The position numbers and the translations under genes are program-made. The notes below the pieces were generated by a model. It was not told where the DNA came from. It was given only the letters and a program-made list of their open reading frames with translations, and did no database searches. Of a stretch of DNA of 64,000 nt, positions 1 through 11,384 are shown in pieces; position 1 is the first letter of the stretch; the number at the start of each line of letters is the position of its first letter. This DNA comes from Poecilobothrus nobilitatus (lineage: Eukaryota > Arthropoda > Insecta > Diptera > Dolichopodidae), in NCBI GenBank assembly GCA_947095535.1, contig OX352772.1, positions 94,631,346 to 94,695,345 on the forward strand, read 5' to 3'.

Positions 1-690
1 ATCAACATTACGAGACATAAGAGAAAAAAAAGAAAAACATATTGGAGGATTATATTCATCAATATTGAGGAGTTCAAATGGGCAGGTAATAGTAACTAAA
101 TAATTCCAGTTTGAAGTAAATAGTAAGTTTAACTGCCTGTCACAATTATTAAAAACCGAGGATACGTCCTGTTGAAAATTAAAAGAATTAAAAGAATCGA
201 TTACAAAGCATTCAATATTACTAACTAATGCATATGGTACAAAATAAGCTTTCTCTTCATTTGCAATTTATTCAATATTAGGTAGATTACAATCACCACA
301 TATTGTAATACATTATTATCATTTGTGTTGAGATTACTAATTAGTAAATCAATTTCTGATATACTTAGTATATATTTCAATACTGGTTCCAGGAGGAATA
401 TAACAGATAATGATAACAATATTTCTCAACTGCAATTCAATTTTAATAGCAATAATTTCTACAATTTCAGACGAATCGTACTGAGTAACTAATAATTGCA
501 TGGAAGAAAATGTATTTTTTACAGCTATTAATACACCACCACTTCTTGGAATGTTATGAGAAAAAGAACAATCATATCTGTCATTCCTATAGACAGTGAA
601 AGAGGTAGAGAAAATTTTAGGATTGTTGGCTGATGAAGTAAGCCAAGTTTCCGTTAAAACAAAAATGTCAAAATCCAAAAGTGAAGAATT
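1..690 (-). pseudogene. LINE ORF2 endonuclease domain, fragment
   Basis: The minus strand encodes an APE-type endonuclease of a non-LTR retrotransposon. The frame from 678 to 349 starts with FDIFVLTETWL and continues with RSGGVLIAVK and a CYIPP block, the usual order in CR1/Jockey-like endonucleases. The rest of the domain (a GDCNLPN-like block near 270-300) continues in another frame towards position 1, so at least one frameshift is present and the element runs out of the window. It is the same general family as the copies at 5106-5640 and 25743-26540. The role in life would be target nicking for target-primed reverse transcription. Family placement is by motif only. Confidence 0.75.
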
Positions 691-1079
691 TAAAAAAACC
701 TTTTAGTTTTTGTACGTAAACCTATTACATTTTGATAATAATAGTTAATTCAAAAGGATTCTTTGGGCGTGATTTAGCAACAGAAGGCAATAGACTGATG
801 TTAAATAGATTTCTTTTGGCAAGAAAGGGGGAATCCTTCTTGTTGAATTGCTATTTTTAGCGATGTATTAGTTTTTGCAAACGTCGTTAGATTTATCATG
901 ACGATATGCAAGATATAGTCTAACATTTCCAAATATTTTACTGACCCTTAACCTAGCCAAAACGTATATGCTGCTATTATTATTATCACAAAGAGCCTTC
1001 TCGCTAAGTTTAACAACCGAAAGAGGATCTAAAATAGGCGGAGTTACGTTACGGTTTAGTAATAAAGAATCATTAGAAT

Positions 1080-2700
1080 TATTAGTAGTTAGTTAACCTC
1101 ATTTATAATTATTATTAGTAGAAGTTAACCTCTATTTCAGGGCCCACAGAAGAAGCACCAGAAGTAATTTTTGATATTGTTTTGTTAGAAGTTTCAGTTG
1201 TGTTAAGTTAGAAACCTTACTATGAGGCATGATGATTTTGCCTTGAACAAAGGTATGATATGGAGCCTCGGTAGCCTAGTGGGCGAGAGCGTATAAAATA
1301 CGCTGTAAAGACCGATGGAGTGTGAGTTCGAATCCCACACACGTCGTAAGAGTTATGCCTTCTTACGACATGTACAGCCACGCCTAAACAGGAAAGGCTA
1401 TGTAATTTCCTGTCAACATTTATGTGGCAGAGAAAAAAAAAAGTTATGATATTTTTTAAGCTTGTTGGAAACAGATTTTTTAAATTTAGAAAATGTGCTT
1501 TTTAAATAAAAATCACTCACAAGTTTATTACATGATTTAGGAAAATTTTTAGAATTAGAAGAAGTGGCTTTCATAGAATGACGACTAATAAAATAATTTG
1601 TAACGTTCTTGTTATTATTAGAAAGAGGAGCTTTTATAGAATTGGCATGAGAATTAACGTTAGAATTTGGGATAGTATTAGGTTTAGTAAGAGTTTTTAT
1701 ACTTTGTTCATTATTAGTAGTTGGATTCAAATTAGGTTTAGTAAGAGTTTTTATACTTTGTTTATTATTAGTAGTTGGATTCAAATTAGTATGATTTTTA
1801 ATACTGTGATTATTAATAGAAAATCTCGAAAAAATTTATATTATATTTAACTCTTCTATTAAACCGTATTTAACTTCTATTAAATTATTATTAGAGGTAA
1901 TGGGGTTAATATTATTACTTGGATTAATATTAGAATTAGATGATTTAGAAGGAGGCATAGCAAAAGGCAAATCAAGAAAAACTTTTTAGATTAAAATTAG
2001 TATGTATAGGAGGCTTATCAGTTATTTTAACATTTTTATTGAGCAATCTACATCTGTATTGAATGAAGATATTATTAAATCATTTTTAGGTTTACATTTG
2101 ACTTCAGATTTCCGTTTTTGAATAACAACCCCAATTTTATTCCAAATTTTAATATTACTTGGATGCTGAAGAATCCTCAAATTGTAAATAGATTCAGAGA
2201 TGAGAAAGCACTGGTATTGAATTCTATTCCTTTTTAACCTCTTCGGTGTTAAAATGGTACAGACTACCGAACTAATGTTGAATCCCCACTTCAGAAACTC
2301 AGATAATTTAATTTCACTAAAGGAACTTGGAGCGCCTTTTACAAAGATGGACGAGTGATAACTATCACTTATAGATTAAGAATTATTTTATTGAATAAAG
2401 TTCGTAATTCTTCCACTCCACTCTTCTTCCGTCCATTGGAACACAATTTATGTAAAATAGTTTATTCAGTCTGTACATCTTTATCATGTAACAGATGTGA
2501 TAGCAGTTTGAATAATTTTATCGGAAGTATCTAGTACAATTCCAGTTTTATCAGATGTCAGCGTAATTTATGTTTATCAGAATCGCGTAAAATGCAATTC
2601 AGAGCAAGTGTTTTGAACTTTTTCTGCTTTGGTATTAGAAAACTTCTGATGAACTGAATCTAAGTGTTTAATAAGAGTGGCTTAATAGATCATTTTTAAA
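1080..2700 (-). pseudogene. LINE ORF1 remnant with Asn/Thr-rich repeats
   Basis: Minus-strand reading fragments lie upstream of the endonuclease at 1-690, where ORF1 is expected. The longest open piece (1784-1413) is rich in Asn, Thr, Ser and Lys and contains an imperfect tandem repeat with core SIKTLTKPN, visible in the DNA as two copies of a ~60-bp unit at 1675-1785. Around 2100-2180 a frame with IKIWNKIGVVIQKRK suggests an ORF1 C-terminal region. Stops and frameshifts are frequent. The assignment rests on position and composition and is tentative. Confidence 0.4.
1262..1440 (+). repeat. tRNA-derived SINE
   Basis: TAGCCTAGTGGG near 1272 fits a pol III A box and GAGTTCGAATCCCAC near 1327 fits a B box, at roughly tRNA spacing. 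They are followed by a non-tRNA body (aggaaaggctatg...) and an A-rich tail at 1431-1442. It sits inside LINE ORF1 debris. The body resembles the 3' part of the SINE at 63726-63985. It is not a working tRNA gene because no clean anticodon arm is visible. Confidence 0.6.
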
Positions 2701-3170
2701 CTCGGTGAACATCTTAGTGAACACATCATTCTTTTGAGTTGATTTAGAAGCAATTTATTGAATCAAATGAATTTACATTGGTTCGTGTTTTTATCTTTGT
2801 ACAGAATGATTGTGTCATCTGCAAACAGTGAATAATGTCCACTTAGCCTAATTTTATTAAAGCTATTCGCATAAGCTAAATAAAGAATATGACCAAGCTC
2901 TGTGCCTTGTGGAACTCCAATTTGTAGACTTGCTTTTTCACTAATATGATAATTTATTCTCGTTTTGATTTTGCGAAAATTTAAATACGATTTAAATAAA
3001 TTGGATGCAACTCTTCTTATCCCATGTTGAGGAGACTATTTATTAGTATATAATTATAGCGGTGTCAAATCTTATTTATAGATCTAAAAGAATAGCGACT
3101 GCGTAATTGTTTTTATCTAGTGCCACATTTACGAAATTGCCAACTACACGAATGAATAGATGAAAATTCA
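2690..3170 (-). pseudogene. Non-LTR reverse transcriptase fragment
   Basis: On the minus strand a frame near 3100 shows AVAILLDL, a degraded motif A. It is followed near 2930 by IGVPQGTELG (the turn motif) and near 2810 by YSLFADDTIILY, the catalytic FADD motif C. This order is diagnostic of a LINE reverse transcriptase. Stops interrupt it between motifs. It differs from the YADD type at 3582-4200, so it belongs to another LINE family, perhaps that of the C-terminal piece at 51037-51723. Confidence 0.65.
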
Positions 3171-3472
3171 GGAATTGATGAAATTTCAGATGAATAAATC
3201 CATGTTTCATTTAATATTTATATATTTATTTAATTTATACTGCTTAGAAACAAGAAAACAAAAAAAGTTCTAATATTAATAGCGATTGTATAATTTTTGT
3301 TTTTGGGAATGTTTTGAAAGTGTAAAGTCAATATTAAGTTTATGTTTTTTACCTATAATAAGCATCCTATTAATAGGTTCAAATTTGCCATAATTAGTCC
3401 TATGATTATAGATTTTAAACAAATTGCAAGAGCGAAGGCGCTGAAGATTTCTAATATTAATTTTACTAGAAA

Positions 3473-4230
3473 TTAAAGTAGATTTAACATAATCCTTGAC
3501 AATCTCTGTAATGAAAATAACATGAAAAAAGTTTCACGTCTAAAACTTAAAGTACACAAATCAATTAACTTTAGCCTTTGTTCATATAGTGGCAAAATAA
3601 TAGGATTTGACCCATGGCAAGTGGCGTAAGGCAAATCTAAGAAAGTTTTTCTGTACTGCCTCGATCCTATCAATGTGTACCATATAAAATGGAGACCAAA
3701 ACTGACTATCGTATTCCAGGATCTGTCTTACAAGACAAGTGCACAACGATTTAAGAACATAGGGATCTGAAAATTCCTTAGAAGAACGTTTAACAAACCC
3801 CAATAATGAATTAGCTTTATTTATAATATTATTATAATAAATTTTAAAGCTAAATTGGGAATCAAAATACACACCTAAGCCTTTTATTGAGGTAACTTTA
3901 GGTAAACAAATACCATCTAAGTTATAGTTGAAATAAATAGGACTAGAACGACCTGTGTAAGATAACAACGCGCATTTATTTACAATAAGTAGTAGACAAT
4001 TATTAACGCACCAATTGTTAAAGTTTTGAACGTCATTCTACATAAGGACGGCGACATTATTAGATGAAATCTTTTTAAAGATTTTCATATCATCAGCGTA
4101 AACTTGAAGCTCACAATTAGAAATGATAGAAGTAACATCATTTACAGATAAAATAAAAAGTAAAGGACGAAGGTGGCTGGATACCTTGTGGAACACCGGA
4201 ATTTGTGAAACACCGGAACCTTGTGGAACA
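3473..4230 (-). pseudogene. LINE reverse transcriptase, C-terminal half
   Basis: The minus strand encodes the motif C block VYADDMKIF near 4110-4085, preceded at about 4200 by a VPQG-like turn. The frame 3968-3582 follows, with the post-RT pattern KGLGVYFDSQFSF and a QILEYDSQFWSPFY thumb segment. These match the plus-strand copy at 40281-40960 in order and wording. A frame change near 3600 leads into 3673-3473. The catalytic YADD is preserved here, but the upstream palm motifs are deleted. Confidence 0.75.
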
Positions 4231-4387
4231 CCGGAATAACTATCGAACGATAGTTAGTAATTTAATTTTTAGCATTCTTTTTGTGAATTGGTCTGATATA
4301 ACACATTTTCCAAAAAGGAGGAAAAAGTCCGAAATTTAATGAGTTTTTGAAGAGTAATGTTAAAGGCGTAGTGAGAATGTTAGAAAA

Positions 4388-5640
4388 CTAGATCAGAATT
4401 ATTTCCGATATACCATCAGGGCCCGGAAAAGTATTATCGCCGTTTTTTGACAACTGTCCATAAAGGGGAAATATTTTCATTTGGCCAAAAGGAAGAATCA
4501 CTATATGAAGTGCTAAAAAACTCACGAAGTATTTCGAAATAACTAAACGGTCATTACTTGAAAGAGAATTGAAGTTCATAAATGTAGGGTAATCATCACA
4601 ATTACGTTTAGAATTTATGAATTTTCAAAATTTTTTCGGATCAAATTTTAATTTACTAGCCATTTGGTTAATGTAATTATTGTAAAGAATATCGGATGAC
4701 GTTTTAAAATTATCAAAAAATATGACAAAATTGTTATAGTCATTAATAATTTTTGATTTGAGAAATATACGCCAGGCTTTGTTTTTCTTATTTCTGAGAG
4801 ATCTAAGCTCCTTTGTGAACCATGGTGAGCCAGATTGGGAAGATCTTTTTTTTGAAATAGGAACGAATTGAGTAAAGTCTTCGAACATATTTTCATAAAA
4901 CCTAATTGTCATTTTATTTAGATCTATAGGGTTATTTAGGTCTATTAGGTGAAACTTATTAAAGAGTGATAAGGGTCTAACGCGAGAACCGATAACACCA
5001 CAGAGTCACAGAAAGTGATATTATACCAATCAGAGGTAAATATTAAATCCAACTGCTTATCTTTAAAATTACGATTTTGGGAGACCTCTCGTAAATTGTT
5101 GGTATTTAGCCATCAATAAATTGCGAGTCAGTTTCACTCATCGAAGAATCAGTAATCAAAAAAGATTCTTCGTCATGATTAATCCATGTTATATTAGGGA
5201 GATTAAAATCTTCACATAAAATTAACTCATCATTAGGACCACAATTACAGCAAATCGAATCTATTAGATTTAAAAGAGTAATATAAATATTTAAATTCGA
5301 AGAAGGTGGAATGTATATGTTAACAATATTTACATTTTTGTTTGAAAATTTTATATTCATACCTATTATTTCAAGACGGTCGTTAAAAATAGGAATTTCA
5401 TTTTCATTACAAGAGTTTTTGACGGCAATCAATACACCTCCCCTTTTAGGAATGTAACTATTAGATACATTAGGTTCAGCATATCTATCTTCTTTAAAAA
5501 CAGAATATGAGCTTTCGAAAAGCTGAAGATTGCTAACAGAAGAATTTAGCCAAATTTCAGTTAATGCAAATATGTCAAAATTTAAACTTATTGAATTAAG
5601 TAAGACTTGACTTGTTTTTGTTCTAAGATCTCTGAAGATA
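4388..5640 (-). pseudogene. LINE endonuclease and RT N-terminal part
   Basis: Minus-strand frames 5432-5106 (GMNIKFSNKNVNIVNIYIPP, then LCEDFNLPNITW) encode the central APE endonuclease. The part upstream to 5640 carries an ALTEIWLNSS-like start and a PKRGGVLIAVK block. Frame 4912-4625 holds SGSPWFTKELRSLRNKKNKA, a conserved stretch between endonuclease and RT in this LINE group. Frame 4579-4388 ends in FPGPDGISE, the first RT motif. Several frameshifts separate the pieces. Confidence 0.7.
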
Positions 5641-6250
5641 AACTATGGATGCTTTATTTAATTTATCAAACTGTTGTTTAATTAACTCACTCACATCGCA
5701 TTGAATTTCCTTCTGGATATGATTATGTAATTGTTTCTCAGAACCCATAGCGCGAAGGGATAAGTTTATGTGATTTAAATCGTCCTTCATATGTTCAACT
5801 ACTTCTCGAATGCCAACCAGCTCTTTTCATGTTGCCGAAAGAAGCTCATTTTTCAGATCATTAACCAGATCTGTTAATGTATTCTTTAAATATTTTTTTC
5901 GGTCAGAAAGAAAACTGCATAATGCTTGATTAAAGCTATCGTAGCTTTTGGCCATATCGTTAAAGCATACCGAATTACTTTTTAGAGCATCCACTGCTTT
6001 GGCCGTGCAACCTTGGCAGTCGCTTTTTATATCATTTAAGTAAACCATCAACTCGTCTTTAAGAATATGAATAGATGATTTAAATCTAAGCAACTTTCTC
6101 AACCAAAATGATGCGAACGTGTCACATGTTTGCCAGCGCCTTGGGGCATTAATGCAAACCCCATGGAACTTTCTGTAGCAGATGTCATTGCATGCGATGC
6201 CTTCTATTTTTGAATCTGTAATAGTACAGAGGACGGCACTGCATTATGTT
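5640..6250 (-). pseudogene. LINE ORF1 with PHD-like finger
   Basis: The frame 6102-5827 contains TAKAVDALKSNSVCFNDMAK, nearly the same as the ORF1 copies at 7800-7900 and 9870-9950, followed by a heptad-like coiled coil. Upstream (6245-6110) a broken frame has Cys/His-rich residues corresponding to the PHD-like finger seen intact at 9639-9830. ORF1 proteins of this kind bind element RNA. The copy is inverted relative to the other two. Confidence 0.65.
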
Positions 6251-6690
6251 GTAGTAACGGTAATATATAAAAATTTAACAGCAAAACAAATTTAATTTTA
6301 ATAATAAAAGTCAGTTTTTTAAGAATTCAAATTAAAATTAAAACAAAAGTAAACAAACTTAAGTGACCTAATTTAAGTAATTATTAAAAATGTTCAAACA
6401 AAAATTTTTTTTTAATTTTATAAGTCAGCACTTTTATATTATGATAAAAATATGTAAACTTAATATCTTTTGTTTTTGATTATTTATTGTTCATAAAGTA
6501 AAAAATTAAACGAATTTAAAAAATTAAAATAAAAATGCGCGTTTTACAATGAGACGTTATTTAACTTGTTAATGGTTTGAAAAGGACTGATTATAACAAT
6601 ATCTGGAGAATGTCAGCAAATAAATCTGGAGATTTAATTAATAAAGTTAGATCGTCATACTTCTAATATTAACATAACATATTATCCTAT
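6250..6690. other. AT-rich stretch without recognisable gene
   Basis: Very A/T-rich DNA with runs of T and A and no frame over 60 codons that looks coding. Two short repeats of a cttctaatattaacata unit at 6660-6725 mark the approach to repeat R2. I see nothing else. Confidence 0.6.
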
Positions 6691-7605
6691 TAACATTTTT
6701 GTTCTCATACTTCTAATATTAACATAAAAAAAATTTATTGATTTATTTTTATTGAATATATTTATGGAGTTCATCATTTTGAAATGTGGGTCATATATTT
6801 ATTCTAACTTTCTCTAACTTTTTGAATGTAGTCTCTATATTTATTATCAATATGTCTTCTGCATGAAATTAAATCTTATTGACGTCTTCTTTGGAAATTC
6901 CTATTCTTTCATTGTAATTGCAATATATTTGACAAAGTTCTATGTAATTTGTTGGTAATCCATCTTGATTTATTTAGAACTTTAAATTAGTTTGTCTAAT
7001 TCCATCATAATATACATAAATATGATTATAAAAGTATGAAATGAAGAGCCTGACATGGTAGTAAATTCTGAAGTCCCTCAGTCGCGAAAGCACATAGATA
7101 CTGTCACCTTCCTCTACTGCTTTACACGTTAATTTTACTATTGGCGGTTCAAATGTGACAATTGGATTTTTTTTTGCCGATTCAAGTTTGTTTGAGGATA
7201 AAGCATTTTACCTTTAACCCAATTGGAATAATTGTGAATTGGAATATCATTAATATGATTGATATTATTGATATTATTATATTTATTTTTAATATTATTA
7301 TTGCCATTATTAGTTTAACTATTAGTTTTTTTTTCCTTACTCCTATAAGGAGCATAGGACACCCACTAAGTCATTTATTATTCATATTTGACTAAGCTTC
7401 AGTTTCTGGAATCATTATTTCACTAAGCCGTTGCTTACTCGGCTGTAGCTATTGTATAAGACTAGGCGTTTCTTTAGTTCTACGCCATCTCTTATCTTAC
7501 ACAAGAATTATATTTTATTATTATTTTATTATATATTACAATATGATATTAATTATAATTTATAAGACATATATACTTATATATTATAAGAAAAATTTAT
7601 ATTAT
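6690..7605. repeat. R2 interspersed repeat, copy 1
   Basis: About 0.9 kb that recurs in the same orientation at 41345-42185. Shared landmarks, in order, are the tttatggagttc block, the Leu/Phe-type ctaactttctctaacttt tract, attggcggttcaa, the actcctataaggagca palindrome and the acaagaattatat tail. The open frame at 7162-7395 lies inside it, but its counterpart in copy 2 is interrupted, so it is probably not a gene. The palindrome ctcctataaggag could form a short hairpin. Element class unknown. Confidence 0.8.
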
Positions 7606-7611
7606 TTTATT

Positions 7612-7712
7612 GATCTATATAACCCAGTTGGGGTTTGAACCCAAGACCTTTCATATGAAAGGCCGGTGCCTTAACCACTACACCATTGGCTGGATTATTA
7701 GTTACACTATTA
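7612..7712 (-). repeat. tRNA-like SINE head, minus strand
   Basis: Read on the minus strand, TGGTGTAGTGGTTAAGGC fits an A box and GGGTTCAAACCCC a B box, flanked by ccagcca and ctgggtt that can pair as an acceptor stem. A near-identical piece is at 57040-57125 (minus) and a relative is at 63726-63810 (plus). In copies 1 and 2 it is preceded on the plus strand by the same aagaaaaat-tctatattattttat tract, so that tract belongs to the repeat. Confidence 0.65.
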
Positions 7713-7739
7713 TTATTGTCATTTTCTGCTTATTACCCC

Positions 7740-8710
7740 ATATATTTGATAGATATTTCAACCAGCTGACTAAAATACTTAAAAACGAGTTGATGAGTTG
7801 CTTGAAGGATATCATGAATGAATGCAAAGGTTCCTTGGCGAAAGCAGTTGATGCGTTAAAAAATAACTCGTTGTGTTTTAACGATTTGGCTAAAAGCCAT
7901 GATAATTTTAATCAAACGCTTTCCAGTTTCCTGTCTAGCCGTGAAAAACATCTAAAAGTAGCTTTTACAGATCTTTTTAATGACTTAAAAAGTAAACTTC
8001 TCTCATCAAAATCAAATGAGCTGGGTGGCATTCGTGAGCAATTGGAATGAGCAATTAACAATGAAACTTTATATATGGAATTATTAGCAGTACTGCGGAC
8101 ACATCAGATTCTGTTCCAGAGAAAGAACTCATTGAAACTAGGAAACGGGATTTACGATCTGCTTCCACAAGGGAAATAAAATCCGGCTCTACTAATTTTC
8201 ATACTATAAAGGTAAACTCAAAACCAGAAAATAAACTTAAAAAAGTAGATTTCTTACTTCCTACCTCAACATGGCATACAAAGTCCAGCTATAACAATGA
8301 TAGTTATCTGGTTTATTTTTCAAAGTTTCCAGCCAGATCAAATTCAAAAAGTATTAGTAAGTTATTAATTGATAAATTTAATTGTAATAATATTCATGTT
8401 ACAAACATTACACCTGAAAATTTAAAATACCGACCTAAATAGAAATCTTTCAAAGTTATGGTACCTAAATCTAAAGTTAATATAATAATGAACACAAAAA
8501 TTTGGGGTAAACGTAGCTTAATTCAAAATTTTATCCATAAAGACACACCATCAACACAGAAAAAGTCACTTCTTTTAAATCCTTTTGCCACTTCTTCTAA
8601 TAAAGTAAATGTACATACTCAGACATTTTAAAACTTACAATACAACAACACTGATTCTGTTTTATCTAATAACAATTTTACTTTAAGTAAATTAGTTCTT
8701 TATAAAAAGC
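7740..8710 (+). pseudogene. LINE ORF1, middle part
   Basis: Frame to 8050 encodes LTKILKNELMSCLKDIMNEC, then a coiled-coil region with DLFNDLKSKLL. The frame then shifts and continues through an RRM-like region with SYLVYFSKFPARSNSKSISK and IHVTNITPENLKYR near 8300-8430, and ends in disrupted sequence near 8700. It is almost the same as the ORF1 stretch at 24350-25080, allowing both to be aligned as copies of one LINE family. There are at least three stops or frameshifts. Confidence 0.7.
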
Positions 8711-9160
8711 ACTGAAAGTGGTCCAGGTGGTCTAAATTGAGTTTGAGCTTCTTATTAGTTACAATGCAATTAATACATTTAACTACTTTCTTCTCTTTGC
8801 ACTCACTGTTGGTATGTTTTTGAAGGCAATTTGAACAAATTTCATCATTTTAACACTCAGCCGCTGAAGCCTTTCCATTTAATACATCTAAGCACTCTTA
8901 AGGCATCAAACACTTTGCAACGACCCCAACCAATTGAAAATTTTGCCAATTACTTTTGGAAAAGACTCCTTATCAATTTCAATAACAGCAGATTTGATTT
9001 TATTTCTTTCCTGTATATTTTCAGCTTCTACAATAATTATTCCATTTTTCCTATTTTCAATATTGTTAATTTTAAAATTTTTTGGATCTATGAAATTAAC
9101 AAATTCAAGCTTCAAGTTTTTATCTAAGGTGCTTCCGACGGTACCGAAGTGATAATAATT
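8700..9160 (-). pseudogene. Jockey/gag-like ORF1 fragment with zinc knuckle
   Basis: On the minus strand, frame 9115-8906 contains NRKNGIIIVEAENIQERNKI, a pattern seen in the pre-zinc-knuckle domain of LINE and LTR gag-like proteins. Below it (8870-8710) a frame holds ICSNCLQKHTNSECKEKK and KCINC with a following DH, a spaced Cys/His knuckle set. It therefore seems to be an RNA-binding ORF1 of a LINE unlike its PHD-type neighbours. The two parts are in different frames. Confidence 0.45.
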
Positions 9161-9638
9161 CAGAATATTAGCAAGCTTCTAAATAAAAAGTGGAGATTTC
9201 AACGATGTTCTTCATTAAGTTAATTGTCGAATTATCTTCAGAAATGCTTAAATTTAAATACTTATTAATAACTTCCACACCGGTTGAGGGTTGCAACTTT
9301 CACTAATTTCATTGTAAAGTAGTTATTTTTTGCTTCTTTTATGAATTTTTGAATATAATTTTTAATTTTTTTATACCTATTTTGCAAATCATTTTTATTT
9401 GTTTTTTTTTTACTTTTGGATTAATAAAAATTATAAAGATTGTGAATCATTTTGCAAAATATTTTATTTTTATTTTATACTGTTGTTGTTTACATATCAT
9501 ATTTCTATTTGGGGTCATTTAAGTTTATTTCTGCATTTGTTTAAATATTAACTGTTTAATTTCAAAACTGACCTATAATATTTATTATAATATTACTTGA
9601 TTTTGCTACATTCAAAATAAAAAATTTAAAAAAAAAAT
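9160..9638. other. AT-rich spacer, no gene seen
   Basis: Mostly A/T-rich sequence with long T runs and no frame that resembles a known protein. It is probably the leader of the LINE whose ORF1 begins at 9639, but no promoter or 5' end can be fixed. Confidence 0.5.
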
Positions 9639-10085
9639 ATGTATATCTCTGAAATATGTGTACTCTGTACTATTACAGATTCCAAAACTGAAGTCATTCT
9701 TTGTAATGGGATCTGTAAAAGAAAATTTCATGGGGTTTGCATTAATGCCCTTAGATGCTGGCAATCATGTTCCTTGTTTATCTCGCATCATTTCGTTTGC
9801 GACAGTTGCTTGGACTTGAACCAGCTGACTAAAATACATAAAAACGAGTTGATGAGTTGCTTGAAGGATATCATGGATGAATGCAAAGATTCCTCGGCCA
9901 AAGCAGTTGATGCTTTAAAAAATAACTCGTTGTGTTTTAACGATTTGTTTCGACAGATCTTTTTAATGACTTAAAAAGTTAATTTCTCTCAGCAAAATCA
10001 AATGAGCTGGGTGGCATTCGTGATGACATTAACAATCTTAAAGACGATTTAACCCGCATGAAATTATCTCTTCATACGTGCGATA
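9639..10085 (+). pseudogene. LINE ORF1 N-terminal PHD-type finger, cut by Polinton A
   Basis: The ORF starts with CVLCTITDSKTEVILCNG and continues with CKRKFHGVCINAL and FVCDSCLD, giving a C4HC3-like order of Cys/His ligands over about residues 6-60, i.e. a PHD-like finger. It is followed by the ELMSCLKDIMDECKDSSAKA coiled-coil region. Near 9955 a frameshift loses part of the coiled coil, and after about 10085 the sequence becomes Polinton-like. The missing C-terminal half resumes at about 24350, so this is taken as the 5' part of the LINE split by Polinton A. Confidence 0.7.
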
Positions 10086-10159
10086 TCTCTTCATAATTAT
10101 CTTTTCATGTCGTGCAATATGGATCAAATTTTTTTTCCAAAATTGTTAAATCTACAGCG

Positions 10160-10690
10160 CATCTTTAAAATTAAAAAAAAAATGTAATCCTGTTTTTTTT
10201 TTTGTTAGCATAAAGAAAAAAAATTAAAGTAAGATATAGATTTTTTTTTTGCTTACATAAAAATGTGGTCTCTTCTGGATAGAAGAATTTATAGAAGAAA
10301 AGAGAAAACGAAAATCACTAATTAGCTGACTGCATGTCGTGTAAGATATTTTTTTTATTTTTTAATTAAGAATGTTTAGAAAATATGAATAAAAAGAAAA
10401 CAAACAGCAAATCAAACTGATTAAACTAAAGATATTCTCTTTGATATGTATTTATGTTTCTTGATATGCATTTATGTTTATGTTTATGTTTATTTTATTT
10501 TTTATTTTTTTTGTTTTTGTATAGAATAAAAAATAATTCAAAGATAGGTTAAATGGTATCTATTTTAAAAACGTAAGATAAAAATGAAAGACTTTTATTT
10601 TTATGTTTAAATTCTTTTATTATTATATTTTTATTTAAATCTAAGTTTTAACATTTTTTTTACGATGATCATATGTTAAAATTGCAGAAA
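10160..10690 (+). repeat. Polinton A left terminal repeat region
   Basis: Blocks in this region recur inverted near the right end: 10170-10295 matches the complement of 21655-21775; 10380-10640 that of 23755-23990; 10627-10690 that of 21778-21845. The order of the blocks differs at the two ends, so the terminal repeats have been rearranged or were built from tandem modules, as in Polinton B. It includes the 3' end of the small gene at 10641-10868. Confidence 0.65.
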
Positions 10691-10868
10691 TAGTGAGACC
10701 AACTTTTTCTATACGTCTTTGAAATGTACTTGTATCACGTGCGTATTCTTCCCAATGACTTTTCCTTGCTGATCTGTAAGCATACTGCCATACATGCATA
10801 AGGTGAATTTCTTGTTTAATATTGAAGTGAACTTTTTTAGTTTTGTTATTTAAATTCATATCGTTCAA
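10641..10868 (-). CDS. Small conserved Polinton protein of unknown function
   Basis: 75 residues, open, starting at an ATG at 10868. The protein is basic with a motif HVWQYAYRSARKSHWEEYAR and a following FQRRIEKVG, then a C-terminal HRKKN. The W-x-YAYRxAR pattern resembles small proteins I associate with arthropod Polintons, but no function is known to me. It is read outward, towards the left end, directly after the nuclease-like gene. Its last ~15 codons are inside the terminal repeat, and the matching inverted piece (plus strand, 21785-21840) encodes the same ILT-x-HRKKNVKT tail without the rest. Confidence 0.6.
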   Translation of the reverse strand: MNDMNLNNKTKKVHFNIKQEIHLMHVWQYAYRSARKSHWEEYARDTSTFQRRIEKVGLTISAILTYDHRKKNVKT

Positions 10869-10886
10869 GTATGGAAATTGAAACTC

Positions 10887-11384
10887 TTAATCTAACATTT
10901 TTTCCTTTAAAAGATACATATATACATTATAACAATTTTTAACAGCACATCTGAAATTATTGTTTGATAAGTGTATTGGGCAATTTGATTTAAAGTTATC
11001 AATCTTTTGCAATGACGACAAGTTTCTGCTTAAATCTTCTATTTTAAAAATGTCACTGTCAGTGTACTTTTGAAGAAAAAGTTTTTTTTTTTCTCCTTTA
11101 ACATATATTTTTTCAGCTGACTCTAAATAGTGTTTTAATATACATTTTACATCTAAATATTCAACTAAACCGTTATTCCATTTAAGTCCATTTATTTTAC
11201 TTTCGCAAGACTGGTTATTACATTTCATATTCTGACTAAGTTCTTCTGAGGGGTACGGTGCTTTGAAGTGATACACAGTTGGAATTAAACTTCCTTTTTC
11301 AAGTATGGCCAACTCTTTTAGGAAATATTGCTTTTTATTTCCTTGTAAAAATTGTAGGTCAACTATGAGAACTTGTTTAACCAT
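10887..11384 (-). CDS. Outward-facing nuclease-like (degenerate DEDD/RNase H-fold?) protein
   Basis: 165 residues starting MVKQVLIVDLQFLQ. It is the counterpart of the 172-residue ORFs at 28536-29054 and 37611-38129. An N-terminal D-x-Q next to a beta-strand-like VLIVD and a downstream FLKELAIL resemble the exo I region of DnaQ-type exonucleases with one acid replaced. A YVKGEKKKLFLQKY segment around residue 90-110 and a C-terminal set CPIHLSNNNFRCAVKNC are conserved. The fold call is inference. It is transcribed away from the ATPase across a 123-bp two-way promoter and is one of few undamaged genes. The start fits the internal Met of the longer B copies. Confidence 0.6.
   Translation of the reverse strand: MVKQVLIVDLQFLQGNKKQYFLKELAILEKGSLIPTVYHFKAPYPSEELSQNMKCNNQSCESKINGLKWNNGLVEYLDVKCILKHYLESAEKIYVKGEKKKLFLQKYTDSDIFKIEDLSRNLSSLQKIDNFKSNCPIHLSNNNFRCAVKNCYNVYMYLLKEKMLD

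Larger units (their letters stand above)
3230..6250 (-). mobile_element. PHD-finger LINE copy, internally deleted
   Basis: One element can be followed on the minus strand from ORF1 (about 6245-5640) through endonuclease (5640-5000), linker and fingers (4912-4388) to the C-terminal half of the reverse transcriptase (4200-3473). The join between ORF1 and the endonuclease is shorter than in the plus-strand copy at 9639-27600, so the Asn-rich ORF1 C-terminus is missing. The core of the RT between the GPDG block and the VPQG block is missing too. It is the same family as the LINE that hosts both Polintons. Confidence 0.65.

Noticed and set aside
7162..7395. 77-codon frame inside R2
   Set aside because: Hydrophobic, AT-driven, and broken in the second R2 copy.
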